Positions 1 through 8,570 of a stretch of DNA of 64,000 nt are shown here, piece by piece. How positions within the stretch are numbered: position 1 is the stretch's first letter; each line of letters opens with the position of its first letter. The notes beneath the pieces were generated by a model. That model was not told where the DNA came from. It saw only the letters and a program-made list of their open reading frames with translations, and did not search any database. The stretch is from Synechococcus sp. WH 8016 (GTDB taxonomy: Bacteria > Cyanobacteriota > Cyanobacteriia > PCC-6307 > Cyanobiaceae), in contig NZ_AGIK01000001.1 of NCBI RefSeq assembly GCF_000230675.1, positions 806,001 to 870,000 of the forward strand. The letters are read 5' to 3'. A program made the translations under genes and the position numbers.

Positions 1-1
1 T

Positions 2-232
2 CGTTGGACCACGATCGGGCGGGGCAAGGGATTGGAGCGCATCACCCTGACCGCTCCGGTGCTCAGCGCTTCTCGAACAGTGATGTTCCTCGTGAGTGGT
101 GCCAATAAACAGGAAGCCCTGCGTCGCTTGCTCGATCCAGCTGAGTCCGCACAACGAACGCCTGCGAAGTTGGTCCAACCCGAGGCAGAAATCATTGTTC
201 TTACCGACGAAGCTGCCAGCGAAGGTCTTTAA
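2..232 (+). CDS. pgl: 6-phosphogluconolactonase, C-terminal part (cut by window edge)
   Basis: Reading frame open from base 2 to the stop at 230-232; the start lies outside the window. The visible 76 residues include the segment RITLTAPVLSASRTVMFLVSG followed by NKQEALRRLL, which is the conserved end of the glucosamine-6-phosphate isomerase/6-phosphogluconolactonase fold (SOL/DevB family). The enzyme hydrolyses 6-phosphogluconolactone in the oxidative pentose phosphate pathway, in the cytoplasm. A methionine at 32 is internal, not a start. Family assignment is from motif recall. Confidence 0.8.
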   Translation, partial: RWTTIGRGKGLERITLTAPVLSASRTVMFLVSGANKQEALRRLLDPAESAQRTPAKLVQPEAEIIVLTDEAASEGL

Positions 233-258
233 ATAAGCATTCCTTGTGCAGGGTTGAG

Positions 259-795
259 ATGACCATCCCCCGTGTCTCATTCGATTCGTGGGCCACGCTC
301 AACGACACGATCATGGGGGGGAGAAGCCAAGCCGGCTGCCGCCTCACGCCTGAAGGCCTATTGCTGGAAGGTGAGGTGATCGCCGATGGAGGGGGGTTTG
401 TGAGTTGCCGCTCCCCGCTGTTGCGACCACCACTCGATCTTTCGGCGTTCAGTGGGTTGCGCTTAACGATTGCAGGGGAGGGGCGAACCCTGAAATTTGC
501 AGTGGCCTGCGCTGATGGATTGATGGGACTCACAGAGATGATTCCAGGGGGGCTGCGCTGGGTGATGCCCGTGCCAACGGAAGCGGAAGGAACCACCGTT
601 GCCGAGATTGCATTCAAAGATCTTCAGCCCGTGGTCCGTGCCAAACCGGTTGGGCTGCCTTTGCGCTTTGATTCTTCTGCGATCACTCGCTTACAAGTGC
701 TCCATTCCCGGTTTGATGAAGCGGGATCGGCCAATCCAGGCTTCCGTGCGGGTGCAATCCGGATTCTGATTCATTCCATCGAAGCCTACAAATGA
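259..795 (+). CDS. CIA30-family protein
   Basis: A 178-residue protein with the CIA30 beta-sandwich signature: FDSWATLNDTIMGGRSQAG near the N-terminus, GGGFVSCRSP, then LSAFSGLRLTIAGEGRTLKF. In eukaryotes CIA30 proteins assist complex I assembly; in cyanobacteria the role is not settled and a carbohydrate-binding-like fold is suspected. The ATG at 259 is preferred over the TTG at 244. It overlaps the next gene by the ATGA junction at 792-795, so the two are probably co-translated. Confidence 0.75.
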   Translation: MTIPRVSFDSWATLNDTIMGGRSQAGCRLTPEGLLLEGEVIADGGGFVSCRSPLLRPPLDLSAFSGLRLTIAGEGRTLKFAVACADGLMGLTEMIPGGLRWVMPVPTEAEGTTVAEIAFKDLQPVVRAKPVGLPLRFDSSAITRLQVLHSRFDEAGSANPGFRAGAIRILIHSIEAYK

Positions 796-1181
796 TTGAT
801 TTAGCTGTTGTGATTGCCCACACGGCTGATCTCTGCCGCAAGCCTTATCAACATGCTGTTGTTCCGATTCACGCGGACGAAGATGCGTCAACGTCCAGCA
901 TTGACGATCTCTTCGTTCGCATCGAAACCCGTGATGCATCCGGCTCTCGCATGGAGGCCATGGATCTAGAACTCGAGATCTATCGGAGCGGCAATGATGT
1001 GAATCTCATGCTCAGTTGGTGTGATCAAGCTGAGCGCCCCATGCTTTGGCAGGGACAACATCCCGTTTGGATGCATGGAGACAACGGCATGCGCTGCACG
1101 GCCCCAGCCGATGGCCAACCATTGGAAGCGATGGCACGCAGACTGAGGGCACAACTTGTCAATCAATCCCATGGGGATTGA
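792..1181 (+). CDS. Conserved cyanobacterial hypothetical protein
   Basis: 129 residues, soluble, acidic, no signal peptide or membrane segment. It starts inside the stop codon of the CIA30 gene (ATGA), the usual sign of translational coupling. The segment LELEIYRSGNDVNLMLSW and a central PMLWQGQHPVW look like a small beta-rich domain. I do not recognise a characterised family. The close pairing with the CIA30 gene suggests a shared role; that is inference. Confidence 0.65.
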   Translation: MIDLAVVIAHTADLCRKPYQHAVVPIHADEDASTSSIDDLFVRIETRDASGSRMEAMDLELEIYRSGNDVNLMLSWCDQAERPMLWQGQHPVWMHGDNGMRCTAPADGQPLEAMARRLRAQLVNQSHGD

Positions 1182-1208
1182 TGATGAATCCACCGCTCTA
1201 AAAGTGCC

Positions 1209-2882
1209 TTAATCAGGCTGATCGGTTACCGCACCTAGGCTCGAACTTGAAACAAGTCGAGCGTATTTGCCAAGAATTCCGGTCTTGTATTTGGGCGTGT
1301 GACCAGACCACATGCGACGGCGTTGGTCGAGTTCAGCGTCATCCACATTGAGTTGAAGAAGATTCTGATTGGCATCCACGGTGATGCTGTCCCCCTCCAT
1401 CACAAGACCGATGGCTCCGCCAACGGCCGCTTCTGGTGCCACGTGGCCAACAACCAAGCCATAGGTTCCACCGCTGAATCGGCCATCGGTGATCAAGGCC
1501 ACTTTGTCCCCTAATCCCTGCCCAACGATGGCAGCGGTTGGTGCCAACATTTCACGCATTCCAGGTCCTCCCACTGGACCTTCCTGGCGAATCACAATCA
1601 CATCACCTGGGTGAATGTGTTTCCCAATAATCGAGGACAAACAATCCTCTTCGCTTTCGAAAACGCGGGCAGGACCCGTTAAGACGGGTGTTTTAATCCC
1701 GCTAATTTTGGCGACAGCTCCTTCACTTGCCAAATTTCCCTTCAGGATCGCCAGGTGACCTTTTGCATAAAGAGGATTGCTCAAGGGCCTAATCACTTCT
1801 TGCCCTTCAGGAGGTGTTGAGGGGATATTTGCCAACAATTCCTCCAATGTTTTGCCTTCAATCGTGCGGCATTTCCCATGGAGAAGTCCCGCATCCAAGA
1901 GCAATTTCATCACCTGTGGAATACCGCCAGCCTGATGAAGATCCACGGTGACGAAACGACCGCTCGGTTTGAGGTCGCAAATCACAGGCACACGCTCTCT
2001 GATCATTTCAAAATCATCAATGCTGAGATTCACGCCAGCGGTGCGTGCGATGGCGAGCAAATGCAACACAGAATTTGTGGAGCCGCCTACCGCCATGATC
2101 ACACTGATCGCATTCTCAAAGGCTTCACGCGTGAGTAGATCAAGGGGGCGAATATTGGCTTTAATCGCTTCAACCAGAACCTCTCCAGACCGGGCCGCAC
2201 TCTCTGCCTTTTCCTCATCTTCTGCCGCCATTGTTGAACTATGGGGAAGACTCAGCCCCATCGTTTCAATCGCGGCACTCATCGTATTGGCGGTGAACAT
2301 CCCTCCACAGCTGCCAGCACCAGGGCAAGCATTTTTTTCAATCGCTGTCAGCTGCTCTTCATCAATTTTCCCGCTTGTAATCTGACCGACAGCCTCAAAA
2401 GCACTCACAACAGTGAGGTCACAACCTCCAAGTTTCCCAGGCTTAATCGTTCCCCCATACACAAAGATCGAGGGAATATTCATGCGTGCCATCGCCAACA
2501 TGGCGCCAGGCATATTTTTATCGCAGCCACCAACGGCAAGAACGCCATCCATGCTCTGGCCATTGCAGGCCGTTTCGATCGCATCGGCGATGACCTCACG
2601 GCTCACCAAGGAATATTTCATTCCTTCGGTGCCCATAGAAATGCCATCACTCACAGTGATCGTGCCGAACATCTGAGGCATGCCCCCAGCCTTTCGAGCA
2701 GCGTCTTCAGCGCGGCGGGATAGCCCATCCAATCCCACGTTGCACGGTGTGATGGTGCTGTAGCCGTTGGCGATTCCGATGATTGGCTTGCCGAAATCGT
2801 CGTCACCAAAGCCCACCGCTCTCAGCATGGCTCGATTGGGTGAGCGCTGAATGCCTTGAGTGACGGCGTCTGAGCGAAGCAT
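1209..2882 (-). CDS. ilvD: Dihydroxy-acid dehydratase
   Basis: 557 residues, the normal length for IlvD/Edd dehydratases. It dehydrates 2,3-dihydroxy-isovalerate and -methylvalerate in branched-chain amino acid synthesis, using an iron-sulfur cluster. Visible cluster-ligand motifs are [10 protein letters not shown] and [16 protein letters not shown]; the C-terminal [19 protein letters not shown] is also conserved. The start at 2882 ([10 protein letters not shown]) matches cyanobacterial IlvD; the upstream codon at 2918 would add a non-conserved tail. It is transcribed divergently from no close neighbour; the 96-residue membrane protein gene lies just upstream on the same strand. Confidence 0.97.
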   Translation of the reverse strand: MLRSDAVTQGIQRSPNRAMLRAVGFGDDDFGKPIIGIANGYSTITPCNVGLDGLSRRAEDAARKAGGMPQMFGTITVSDGISMGTEGMKYSLVSREVIADAIETACNGQSMDGVLAVGGCDKNMPGAMLAMARMNIPSIFVYGGTIKPGKLGGCDLTVVSAFEAVGQITSGKIDEEQLTAIEKNACPGAGSCGGMFTANTMSAAIETMGLSLPHSSTMAAEDEEKAESAARSGEVLVEAIKANIRPLDLLTREAFENAISVIMAVGGSTNSVLHLLAIARTAGVNLSIDDFEMIRERVPVICDLKPSGRFVTVDLHQAGGIPQVMKLLLDAGLLHGKCRTIEGKTLEELLANIPSTPPEGQEVIRPLSNPLYAKGHLAILKGNLASEGAVAKISGIKTPVLTGPARVFESEEDCLSSIIGKHIHPGDVIVIRQEGPVGGPGMREMLAPTAAIVGQGLGDKVALITDGRFSGGTYGLVVGHVAPEAAVGGAIGLVMEGDSITVDANQNLLQLNVDDAELDQRRRMWSGHTPKYKTGILGKYARLVSSSSLGAVTDQPD

Positions 2883-2935
2883 GGCAACGACTGGATCGCA
2901 GATTGGGAGAGGTCCCAACTTACCGGCCGTGGAGA

Positions 2936-3226
2936 TTACGACTTTGAACCGAGGTCTTCAAGCTGACGCCGAACATCAGAGATGGCTGAATTGAGCTGCT
3001 CAACACGATGTTCCAGCTGATCATCGCGATTGGCGTATTGATTGGCCTCAAATGCTTCACTGCCGTCTTGCATCCTTGGCGCGTAGAGCATGGAACGCTG
3101 ACGCTTGAGCCGCTGACGACGTTCTGCTTCGGTGAGCAGCCACCACCCCACACCTGCTGCCCCGATGAGGGCTCCGCTCAGGAGTGTGAAAAGTGTTCCT
3201 GAGGTGGATTCTTGCTGCCTGCTCAT
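2936..3226 (-). CDS. Small membrane protein with coiled coil, unknown function
   Basis: 96 residues: a short polar start, one membrane segment at about residues 11-30 ([20 protein letters not shown]), a basic stretch ([10 protein letters not shown]) and a C-terminal heptad-like region ([22 protein letters not shown]). The positive residues after the helix suggest the C-terminal coiled coil is cytoplasmic. It lies 53 bases upstream of the likely ilvD start, on the same strand. No family recognised. Confidence 0.65.
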   Translation of the reverse strand: MSRQQESTSGTLFTLLSGALIGAAGVGWWLLTEAERRQRLKRQRSMLYAPRMQDGSEAFEANQYANRDDQLEHRVEQLNSAISDVRRQLEDLGSKS

Positions 3227-3250
3227 CGCCGCCGATGGATTTTTTTAAGC

Positions 3251-3868
3251 CTAGGTCGAGGGAGCTGTTCTGATTTGCAGCCGTTGAGATGTGTTGCCAA
3301 TCCCAGGAGAAATTTGACCATTTGCATTGAGTTCTTCATCAATGCAGGCGGTATGAATTGTGAGTTCGGGAAACGTTTCCCCCAGTCGTTTGAGCCCCGG
3401 GCTGGCTGTTAAGGCTGAAATCACACGAAGCCTTCGGCTCTCAACACCTTTTGCCACAAGCTCTTCCATCAAGCCGAGAAGATCCTCTGCATCGCTGATT
3501 TGATCCAGCAGCAGGACGAGACCGGCGTTGGCCTCAATGGTTTCAGGTAGGCCACCCAGACAAAGCTCTGCGTGAGGCAGCACTTGCCTTGCCCCTTCCC
3601 AAAGCATCAGCCCACCAGGGAGGAGAGGCACGGCAAGCAAGGGAACACCCGTTTCGATCACGGTGCCTTCCGTGAGCTCAAGGGCGGTTTGCACCTGTTC
3701 ACGACGATGGGGAAGCCAATCCCTCAGCGCTTCATAGGTGAGCCAACGTCCCAACTCCTCGAGCGCTGTGCGATACAGCGACGGTGGTGTGCCGGCGTGG
3801 CGCAACATCGTGAGCCAATGAGCAATGAGTGGATGGGGGGGAACAACCACCCTCAAGGTTTTGGCCAT
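3251..3868 (-). CDS. upp: Uracil phosphoribosyltransferase
   Basis: 205 residues starting MAKTLRVVVPPHPLIAHWL, typical of Upp. The order of conserved blocks fits: PHPLIAHWLTMLRHAGTP, then LTEGTVIETGVPLLAVPLLPGG, then VLLLDQISDAEDLLGLMEEL and RVISALTASPGLKRL, ending in HTACIDEELNANGQISPGIG. It converts uracil and PRPP to UMP (pyrimidine salvage). The phosphate-binding loop DQISDAED diverges from the classical DPMLATG, as is common in cyanobacterial homologues, so activity is likely but not certain. The start at 3868 is the ATG at the conserved N-terminus. Confidence 0.85.
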   Translation of the reverse strand: MAKTLRVVVPPHPLIAHWLTMLRHAGTPPSLYRTALEELGRWLTYEALRDWLPHRREQVQTALELTEGTVIETGVPLLAVPLLPGGLMLWEGARQVLPHAELCLGGLPETIEANAGLVLLLDQISDAEDLLGLMEELVAKGVESRRLRVISALTASPGLKRLGETFPELTIHTACIDEELNANGQISPGIGNTSQRLQIRTAPST

Positions 3869-3953
3869 GGCACGTGGAGGGGCAGCTGTCTGCCATAACG
3901 TGACCGTACAAGTTACGGCAGCTGCAACCTGAAGCCGGCTGCATCCATATCTG

Positions 3954-4472
3954 ATGCCCCTTCCCGATTTGTTCCGCAAGCAACTGTTATCCGTTCTGTT
4001 CGGGTTGCTTCTTACGTCGAGCTTGATCTCTTTTCCCTTCGCTGCTCAAGCCATCACGGCGCCTGAATTGCGTGGTCAATTTGCGGTGCAAGACATCAGC
4101 AACGACATGCATGGCCGAGATTTAAAAGAAAAAGAATTTTTGAAAGCTGACCTCCGTGGTGTGGACCTCAGTGACACCGACCTACGCGGAGCTGTGATCA
4201 ACACCTCTCAATTGCAGGGCGCTGATCTCCATGGAGCGAACCTTGAAGATGTGGTGGCGTTCTCCAGTCGATTTGATGAAACCGACCTCAGCGACGCCAA
4301 TTTCACGAACGCGATGCTGATGCAAAGCCGGTTTGTGGATGCGCGCATTGAAGGAACGGATTTCACCAACGCCGTCATCGACCTCACGCAAATGAAAGCC
4401 CTCTGTGGTCGTGCCAGTGGCGTGAATAGTGTCAGCGGCGTGAGCACCCGCGAAAGCCTGGGGTGCCGCTGA
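3954..4472 (+). CDS. Exported pentapeptide-repeat protein
   Basis: 172 residues. Residues 1-33 form a signal peptide (hydrophobic core SVLFGLLLTSSLISFPFAA, cleavage after AQA). The middle has tandem A(D/N)LXX repeats, for example ADLRGVDLSDTDLRG, ADLHGANLED, TDLSDANFTNA and TDFTNAVID, which fold as a right-handed quadrilateral helix. Such proteins in cyanobacteria are often in the thylakoid lumen or periplasm. Two cysteines near the C-terminus (CGR and the final GCR) could form a disulfide. Its TGA stop shares bases with the ATG of the COG0523 GTPase, so the two are coupled. Confidence 0.85.
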   Translation: MPLPDLFRKQLLSVLFGLLLTSSLISFPFAAQAITAPELRGQFAVQDISNDMHGRDLKEKEFLKADLRGVDLSDTDLRGAVINTSQLQGADLHGANLEDVVAFSSRFDETDLSDANFTNAMLMQSRFVDARIEGTDFTNAVIDLTQMKALCGRASGVNSVSGVSTRESLGCR

Positions 4473-5554
4473 TGTCTGAACGCCTTCCAGTCACGGTGAT
4501 TACCGGCTTTCTCGGAGCCGGGAAAACAACGTTGTTGCGCCATTTATTGATCAACAGCGGCCAACGCCTTGCGGTGATGGTCAACGAATTTGGAACCGTG
4601 GGCCTGGATGGCGATCTCATCCGAAGTTGCGGCTTCTGCCCAGAAGATGAAATCGATGGGCGTCTTGTCGAGCTGAACAACGGCTGTCTGTGCTGCACAG
4701 TGCAGGACGATTTTCTACCGACGATGGAAACGCTGCTCGCTCGCGCTGATCAGCTCGATGGAATCGTTGTTGAAACCAGTGGTTTGGCGCTTCCCAGGCC
4801 CTTGTTGCAGGCCCTCGAATGGCCCGCGATCCGGGCTCGTGTTCACGTGAATGGCGTGGTGACTGTTGTGGATGGGGAAGCCCTGAACAACGGAAGCCCC
4901 GTGGGAGATCCTGAGGCCTTGGAGCGGCAACGACAGGAAGACCCAAGCCTGGACCACCTCACCGCCATTGATGAGTTGTTCGCTGATCAACTTCAATCCG
5001 CTGACCTGGTGTTGGTCAGTCGTTCTGATTGCTTAGAGCCCAACGAACTGGACCAGATTCAGCAATCGCTTGCCCCCAAACTACGATCCGGTACATCGGT
5101 GATCCCGATGACTCGCGGGCAAGTGGAGCCGAGTTTGCTTCTGGGAGTCGAGCGTGAGACGTCTGCCGAACATGAACATGAACATGAACATGAACATGAA
5201 CATGAACATGAACATGAACATGCGCATGATCATCACGATCACACGCACTTGGATGTGGTGGGCGGAAATGTTCGTTTCGAGGGCGTCATTCAACGTGCGG
5301 ACTTTGAACGCATCCTTCCTCCCTTTGTGACTGAGCATCAGGTCGTGCGCCTGAAGGGACGGGTCTGGTTGCCTGGCAAATCCCTTCCTTTGCAAGTCCA
5401 AATGGTTGGTCCCCGCTTAGAAACTTGGTTTGAAGCCGCTCCGGATCAAGCCTGGACTCCCCAAAATCAATCTGGCGTGGATCTGGTTGTGATCGGATTT
5501 GATCCAAAGGCCTCTGAAAAACTCACAACTCTCCTGCTTCAGGCGAGTCAATAA
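4472..5554 (+). CDS. CobW/COG0523 metallochaperone GTPase with (Glu-His)9 tract
   Basis: 360 residues. Walker A is GFLGAGKTT (12-20), the metal-binding CxCC motif is GCLCC at 71-75, and VVETSGLALP follows as the switch region; a CobW C-terminal domain begins near residue 265 (VRFEGVIQRADFERIL). COG0523 proteins deliver metals, often zinc, to client enzymes by GTP-driven transfer. Between the domains is a histidine-rich linker of nine Glu-His pairs followed by AHDHHDHTH, a likely zinc reservoir or sensor. The start at 4472 overlaps the previous stop (TGATG). The exact metal and client are not visible from sequence. Confidence 0.9.
   Translation: MSERLPVTVITGFLGAGKTTLLRHLLINSGQRLAVMVNEFGTVGLDGDLIRSCGFCPEDEIDGRLVELNNGCLCCTVQDDFLPTMETLLARADQLDGIVVETSGLALPRPLLQALEWPAIRARVHVNGVVTVVDGEALNNGSPVGDPEALERQRQEDPSLDHLTAIDELFADQLQSADLVLVSRSDCLEPNELDQIQQSLAPKLRSGTSVIPMTRGQVEPSLLLGVERETSAEHEHEHEHEHEHEHEHEHAHDHHDHTHLDVVGGNVRFEGVIQRADFERILPPFVTEHQVVRLKGRVWLPGKSLPLQVQMVGPRLETWFEAAPDQAWTPQNQSGVDLVVIGFDPKASEKLTTLLLQASQ
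5168..5221 (+). repeat. Nine perfect GAACAT hexamer repeats inside the COG0523 gene
   Basis: The hexamer GAACAT is repeated nine times without a mismatch over 54 bases, encoding nine Glu-His pairs. Because the unit is a multiple of three, slippage would change the length of the histidine arm without breaking the frame. Confidence 0.97.
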
Positions 5555-5662
5555 GTTCTGGCAAAAGCTCTTAAGCATCCCCCTAAAACGAACGAATCAA
5601 CAGAGCCATCAGACCCTAATACGACTTCAATCGCTAACAGATATTCAAAGAAACTTATATGC

Positions 5663-5695
5663 AGCTTGCTTAAAACAAGCTCTGAATCTTTTTGC
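5663..5695 (+). terminator. Possible terminator after the COG0523 gene
   Basis: AGCTTG (5663-5668) and CAAGCT (5676-5681) form a 6-bp stem with a 7-base loop. A T run follows after eight bases (TTTTT near 5689-5693). Weak, because the T run is not adjacent to the stem. Confidence 0.4.
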
Positions 5696-5699
5696 TTGC

Positions 5700-6332
5700 T
5701 CAGTCTTCAACAACCAATAAACGCACATCACGGCCTTTGATTAGCTGAGACAGTTCCAACATGTCGTGTTTACGAATCAGCCCAATACATCCCAAGGTTC
5801 CGCTGTTTCCATTGAGCCCTGCGCTGGGGTCTTGATGAATCCCGAGCACCCTTCGGCCCGTGGTGAAGGTTGGTTCAATGCCAATCCAAACGGGGCCTAA
5901 TTCTGGATAAGCACCATCGGCCAAGGGTTCCACTGGTCCGAGGGTGTAGCTCCCCGTTGGCAGGGGAGCCTTACTGCCCATCTGATCACGGTCCGCGTTC
6001 TGGCGATGGGCACGTCCGCTCACTGCATCGAAATGACGCGCCGGTTCCCCCGGAATCTCAAGCCTTAAATCCCAGATGGGATCGCCTGTGGAGCGAATCT
6101 GTCTCTTGGTGCGGCCAAGAACGAGCTGAGGCTCAGGATCCGGTATGGCGACAGGAGGCTCCAAAATCGCCAGCAGCCTTGAACTCACCTCAACAGGTTC
6201 GGAGCTGTTCAGCACAAAGTCGTTGGCCCAACTCGGAGCACTGATCCCAAGACCTACGCAGACAGCACTGAAGAGCATCAGGGAAGGAGTGGCCCTGCTC
6301 GCCAGCCGCTGAAAGGGCATAGACCGAGGCAT
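5700..6332 (-). CDS. L,D-transpeptidase-like (YkuD fold) exported protein
   Basis: 210 residues with a signal peptide (residues 1-36, ending APSWA). The YkuD catalytic block is present near the C-terminus: GIHQDPSAGLNGNSGTLGCIGL, giving the active-site His and Cys. The usual SHGCIR is replaced by GTLGCIGL, so the arginine is missing. L,D-transpeptidases make 3-3 peptidoglycan crosslinks or attach proteins to the wall. Upstream segments LGRTKRQIR and WDLRLEIPG may be strands of the fold. Activity is uncertain because of the changed motif. It is convergent with the COG0523 gene. Confidence 0.75.
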   Translation of the reverse strand: MPRSMPFQRLASRATPSLMLFSAVCVGLGISAPSWANDFVLNSSEPVEVSSRLLAILEPPVAIPDPEPQLVLGRTKRQIRSTGDPIWDLRLEIPGEPARHFDAVSGRAHRQNADRDQMGSKAPLPTGSYTLGPVEPLADGAYPELGPVWIGIEPTFTTGRRVLGIHQDPSAGLNGNSGTLGCIGLIRKHDMLELSQLIKGRDVRLLVVED

Positions 6333-6344
6333 CCGAAATGATCG

Positions 6345-6380
6345 AAAAACGCATCTTTCTTAAGAGGATTTTTGCGTTCT
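6345..6380 (-). terminator. Possible terminator of the ICMT-like gene
   Basis: On the minus strand AACGCA and TGCGTT form a six-base stem with a loop of about 19 bases, followed directly by TTT. The long loop makes it a weak candidate. Confidence 0.3.
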
Positions 6381-6412
6381 TTTGAAAAAAAGAAACGGTT
6401 GCTCAGCTGGCC

Positions 6413-6991
6413 CTAGCCCTTGCGCCAATCCAAGCCAGGAATGCGGGGCAGAATTGCTGGCGTATTGGAGCGATAGATCAAGTAGTCGGGATGGATGGCA
6501 CAAAGCCGCTTTTCTTCGCGGTGGGCCTTGCTGTTGAGCAGCGCAACCAACAGCAAAAACAGCGCCAGGTGAAGCAGGCTTCCCTTCGCAAGCACGACAC
6601 CAACAGAGCAGATCACAACAGCGCGATAGAGAGGGTGCCGGCAACGGCCGTACACCCCAGACGTGATTAAAGCTGCATTGGGCTTGGGATCCGGCAATGG
6701 AGAAAGGCTGGGGCCTAACGCCAAGAAACCCTGCAGAGCCAGGCCAAGCCCAACAACAAACAGCATCAACCCGCTGACATGAAGCCATGCAGGCCAACTC
6801 CAGGCATCGAGAAGCTCAGGGGACCAGCTCGGAAGGATGTGAGCACAGATCAAGACCACTTGAGCCAGCAACCACCACTCCCCCTTTTGATTGTTGAGCA
6901 ATCCAATCCAGCTCAGCCCCCAACCCTGAAAGCTCTCACGCCAATCAACCTGTTGCCCTGGCTCCTTGAGCGGAAGACCCTTTTTTTCCAT
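6413..6991 (-). CDS. ICMT/PEMT-like membrane methyltransferase
   Basis: 192 residues with about four hydrophobic segments (near 43-60, 70-90, 120-140 and 142-153). The C-terminal half carries the isoprenylcysteine/phospholipid methyltransferase signature: LITSGVYGRCRHPLYRAVVI, then EEKRLCAIHPDYLIYRSNTPAILPRIPG. These enzymes methylate lipophilic substrates with S-adenosylmethionine. The natural substrate is unknown. It begins 15 bases downstream of the preceding minus-strand gene stop. Confidence 0.75.
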   Translation of the reverse strand: MEKKGLPLKEPGQQVDWRESFQGWGLSWIGLLNNQKGEWWLLAQVVLICAHILPSWSPELLDAWSWPAWLHVSGLMLFVVGLGLALQGFLALGPSLSPLPDPKPNAALITSGVYGRCRHPLYRAVVICSVGVVLAKGSLLHLALFLLLVALLNSKAHREEKRLCAIHPDYLIYRSNTPAILPRIPGLDWRKG

Positions 6992-7005
6992 CGTGATCCG
7001 CAGGA

Positions 7006-7356
7006 TTAATCCATCGGTAGGTCGCCGCGAGCGCAGACCTCACCCCAGCAAAGCGCACCTTCCTCACTCCAACTGGCCTGCACGCTGTTCCAAGAAGAGC
7101 GCTCATTGATCCGCATCCGCATCAAGCCAGTGCCGTCATGCTCAAACTGAATCCTGTGGTCATTAAACGCCAAATTCCAACGGCTCCCAACGGCATCGGC
7201 CTCAAAACGGCATGGTTCCCAGGCCTCGTGACTCCAGCGACACTCCACGTCGACGGCCACCGGCTCAGCAAGTGCAGGTCGAACAATGCCTGGTGCGATC
7301 AGCACCAATGGTGTGATCAGAGTGAGTGTGAATCCGATGGATGGGATCACAGACAA
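7006..7356 (-). CDS. Small exported protein, unknown function
   Basis: 116 residues with an N-terminal hydrophobic segment (GFTLTLITPLVLIAPGI) and a cleavage-like PALA at about residue 30. The mature part has four cysteines (VECRWS, WEPCRFE, ALCWGEVCARGD), suggesting two disulfides in the periplasm or lumen. The first codon is TTG at 7356; GTG at 7350 is an alternative. It sits just upstream of the ICMT-like gene on the same strand. No family recognised. Confidence 0.6.
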   Translation of the reverse strand: MSVIPSIGFTLTLITPLVLIAPGIVRPALAEPVAVDVECRWSHEAWEPCRFEADAVGSRWNLAFNDHRIQFEHDGTGLMRMRINERSSWNSVQASWSEEGALCWGEVCARGDLPMD

Positions 7357-7451
7357 AGGACATGGAGTCGTGGTCTGTTTTCAACCTGAAGAGAAAGTGA
7401 CTGGAACGGGACTACGGCCTGCCAAGATTTAACAATTCATGCTCCGAGCCA

Positions 7452-7706
7452 GTGCCGCGTTATCAAGCTCGTGTCCTGGTGCATCTGCGCCCTTCTGTTC
7501 TAGATCCAGCCGGTGAGGCCACCCGTTCAGCCGCCAGCCGATTAGGGGTGGAAGGCGTCGAGCGGCTCCGCATCGGCAAGGCTGTCGAGCTGGAGCTAGA
7601 GGCATCGGATGAAGCGGATGCACGCCAACAGGTTGAACTCTTGAGCGATCGACTCCTCGCCAATCCTGTGATTGAGAACTGGACCATGGAGCTCAAGTTG
7701 TCATGA
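7452..7706 (+). CDS. purS: Phosphoribosylformylglycinamidine synthase subunit PurS
   Basis: 84 residues starting with GTG at 7452 ([21 protein letters not shown]). PurS proteins are about 80 residues and carry the motif [11 protein letters not shown] and the [15 protein letters not shown] strand seen here. PurS bridges PurL and PurQ in the FGAM synthase complex, step four of purine synthesis. The stop overlaps the purQ ATG by four bases. Confidence 0.95.
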   Translation: MPRYQARVLVHLRPSVLDPAGEATRSAASRLGVEGVERLRIGKAVELELEASDEADARQQVELLSDRLLANPVIENWTMELKLS

Positions 7707-8362
7707 GCATTGGTGTTGTTGTCTTTCCTGGTTCCAATTGCGACCGGGATGTCCGTTGGGCGACGCAGGGATGCCTAGGTATGCAAACCCAATACCTCTG
7801 GCATGAGGAGACAGATCTCAGCGGCCTAGACGCTGTGGTGCTGCCGGGAGGTTTCAGTTATGGCGACTACCTGCGCTGCGGCGCAATCGCCAGATTTGCT
7901 CCCGTGCTGGGAGCGTTGATCGAATTCGCCAACAAGGGCGGGCGGGTGCTGGGCATCTGCAACGGATTTCAGGTACTCACTGAGCTCGGCTTATTGCCAG
8001 GAGCGCTCACCCGCAATAGCGGCCTCCATTTCATCTGCGAAGACGCTCCTCTCGAGGTGGTGAGTGCGCGTACGCCCTGGTTGTCTCAGTTCAAAGCAGG
8101 AAGTGACATCCAGCTGCCCATTGCCCATGGAGAGGGCCGTTATCAATGCAGCGAAGACACTCTTAAATCCCTTCAAGACAGTGACGGCATCGCGCTGCGC
8201 TACACCAACAATCCCAATGGCTCCGTTGCCGATATTGCCGGAATCACCAATCCAGCTGGCAATGTTCTTGGACTCATGCCTCACCCTGAGCGGGCTTGTG
8301 ATCCTGCGACAGGGGGCGTTGACGGACGCCGATTAATCGAGGCGCTGATTGATCCATCATGA
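7703..8362 (+). CDS. purQ: Phosphoribosylformylglycinamidine synthase subunit PurQ
   Basis: 219 residues, class I glutamine amidotransferase. The nucleophile elbow is [10 protein letters not shown] with the active cysteine in GICNG; the oxyanion region is [17 protein letters not shown] and the C-terminal catalytic His-Glu is LMPHPERA. It supplies ammonia from glutamine to PurL. Overlap with purS (ATGA at 7703) shows coupling. purL is not in the window. Confidence 0.97.
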   Translation: MSIGVVVFPGSNCDRDVRWATQGCLGMQTQYLWHEETDLSGLDAVVLPGGFSYGDYLRCGAIARFAPVLGALIEFANKGGRVLGICNGFQVLTELGLLPGALTRNSGLHFICEDAPLEVVSARTPWLSQFKAGSDIQLPIAHGEGRYQCSEDTLKSLQDSDGIALRYTNNPNGSVADIAGITNPAGNVLGLMPHPERACDPATGGVDGRRLIEALIDPS

Positions 8363-8570
8363 CCAGAATGATCAGCTCTAAGAAGACAGGGATTCAAAAA
8401 GATTCTTTATCCATGCGGGCTTGAAATTAATTCAACAAACACATTGATTCGCTTGCATCAATAAATGAAAAATATTATTTTTTGCACGTCAAAGATAAGA
8501 TCTTCTAAAGATCGAATGTAGCCCTCAATAGCATGGTCAGACTTGGGGCCAATGGGGAATCAGGCCTTTG

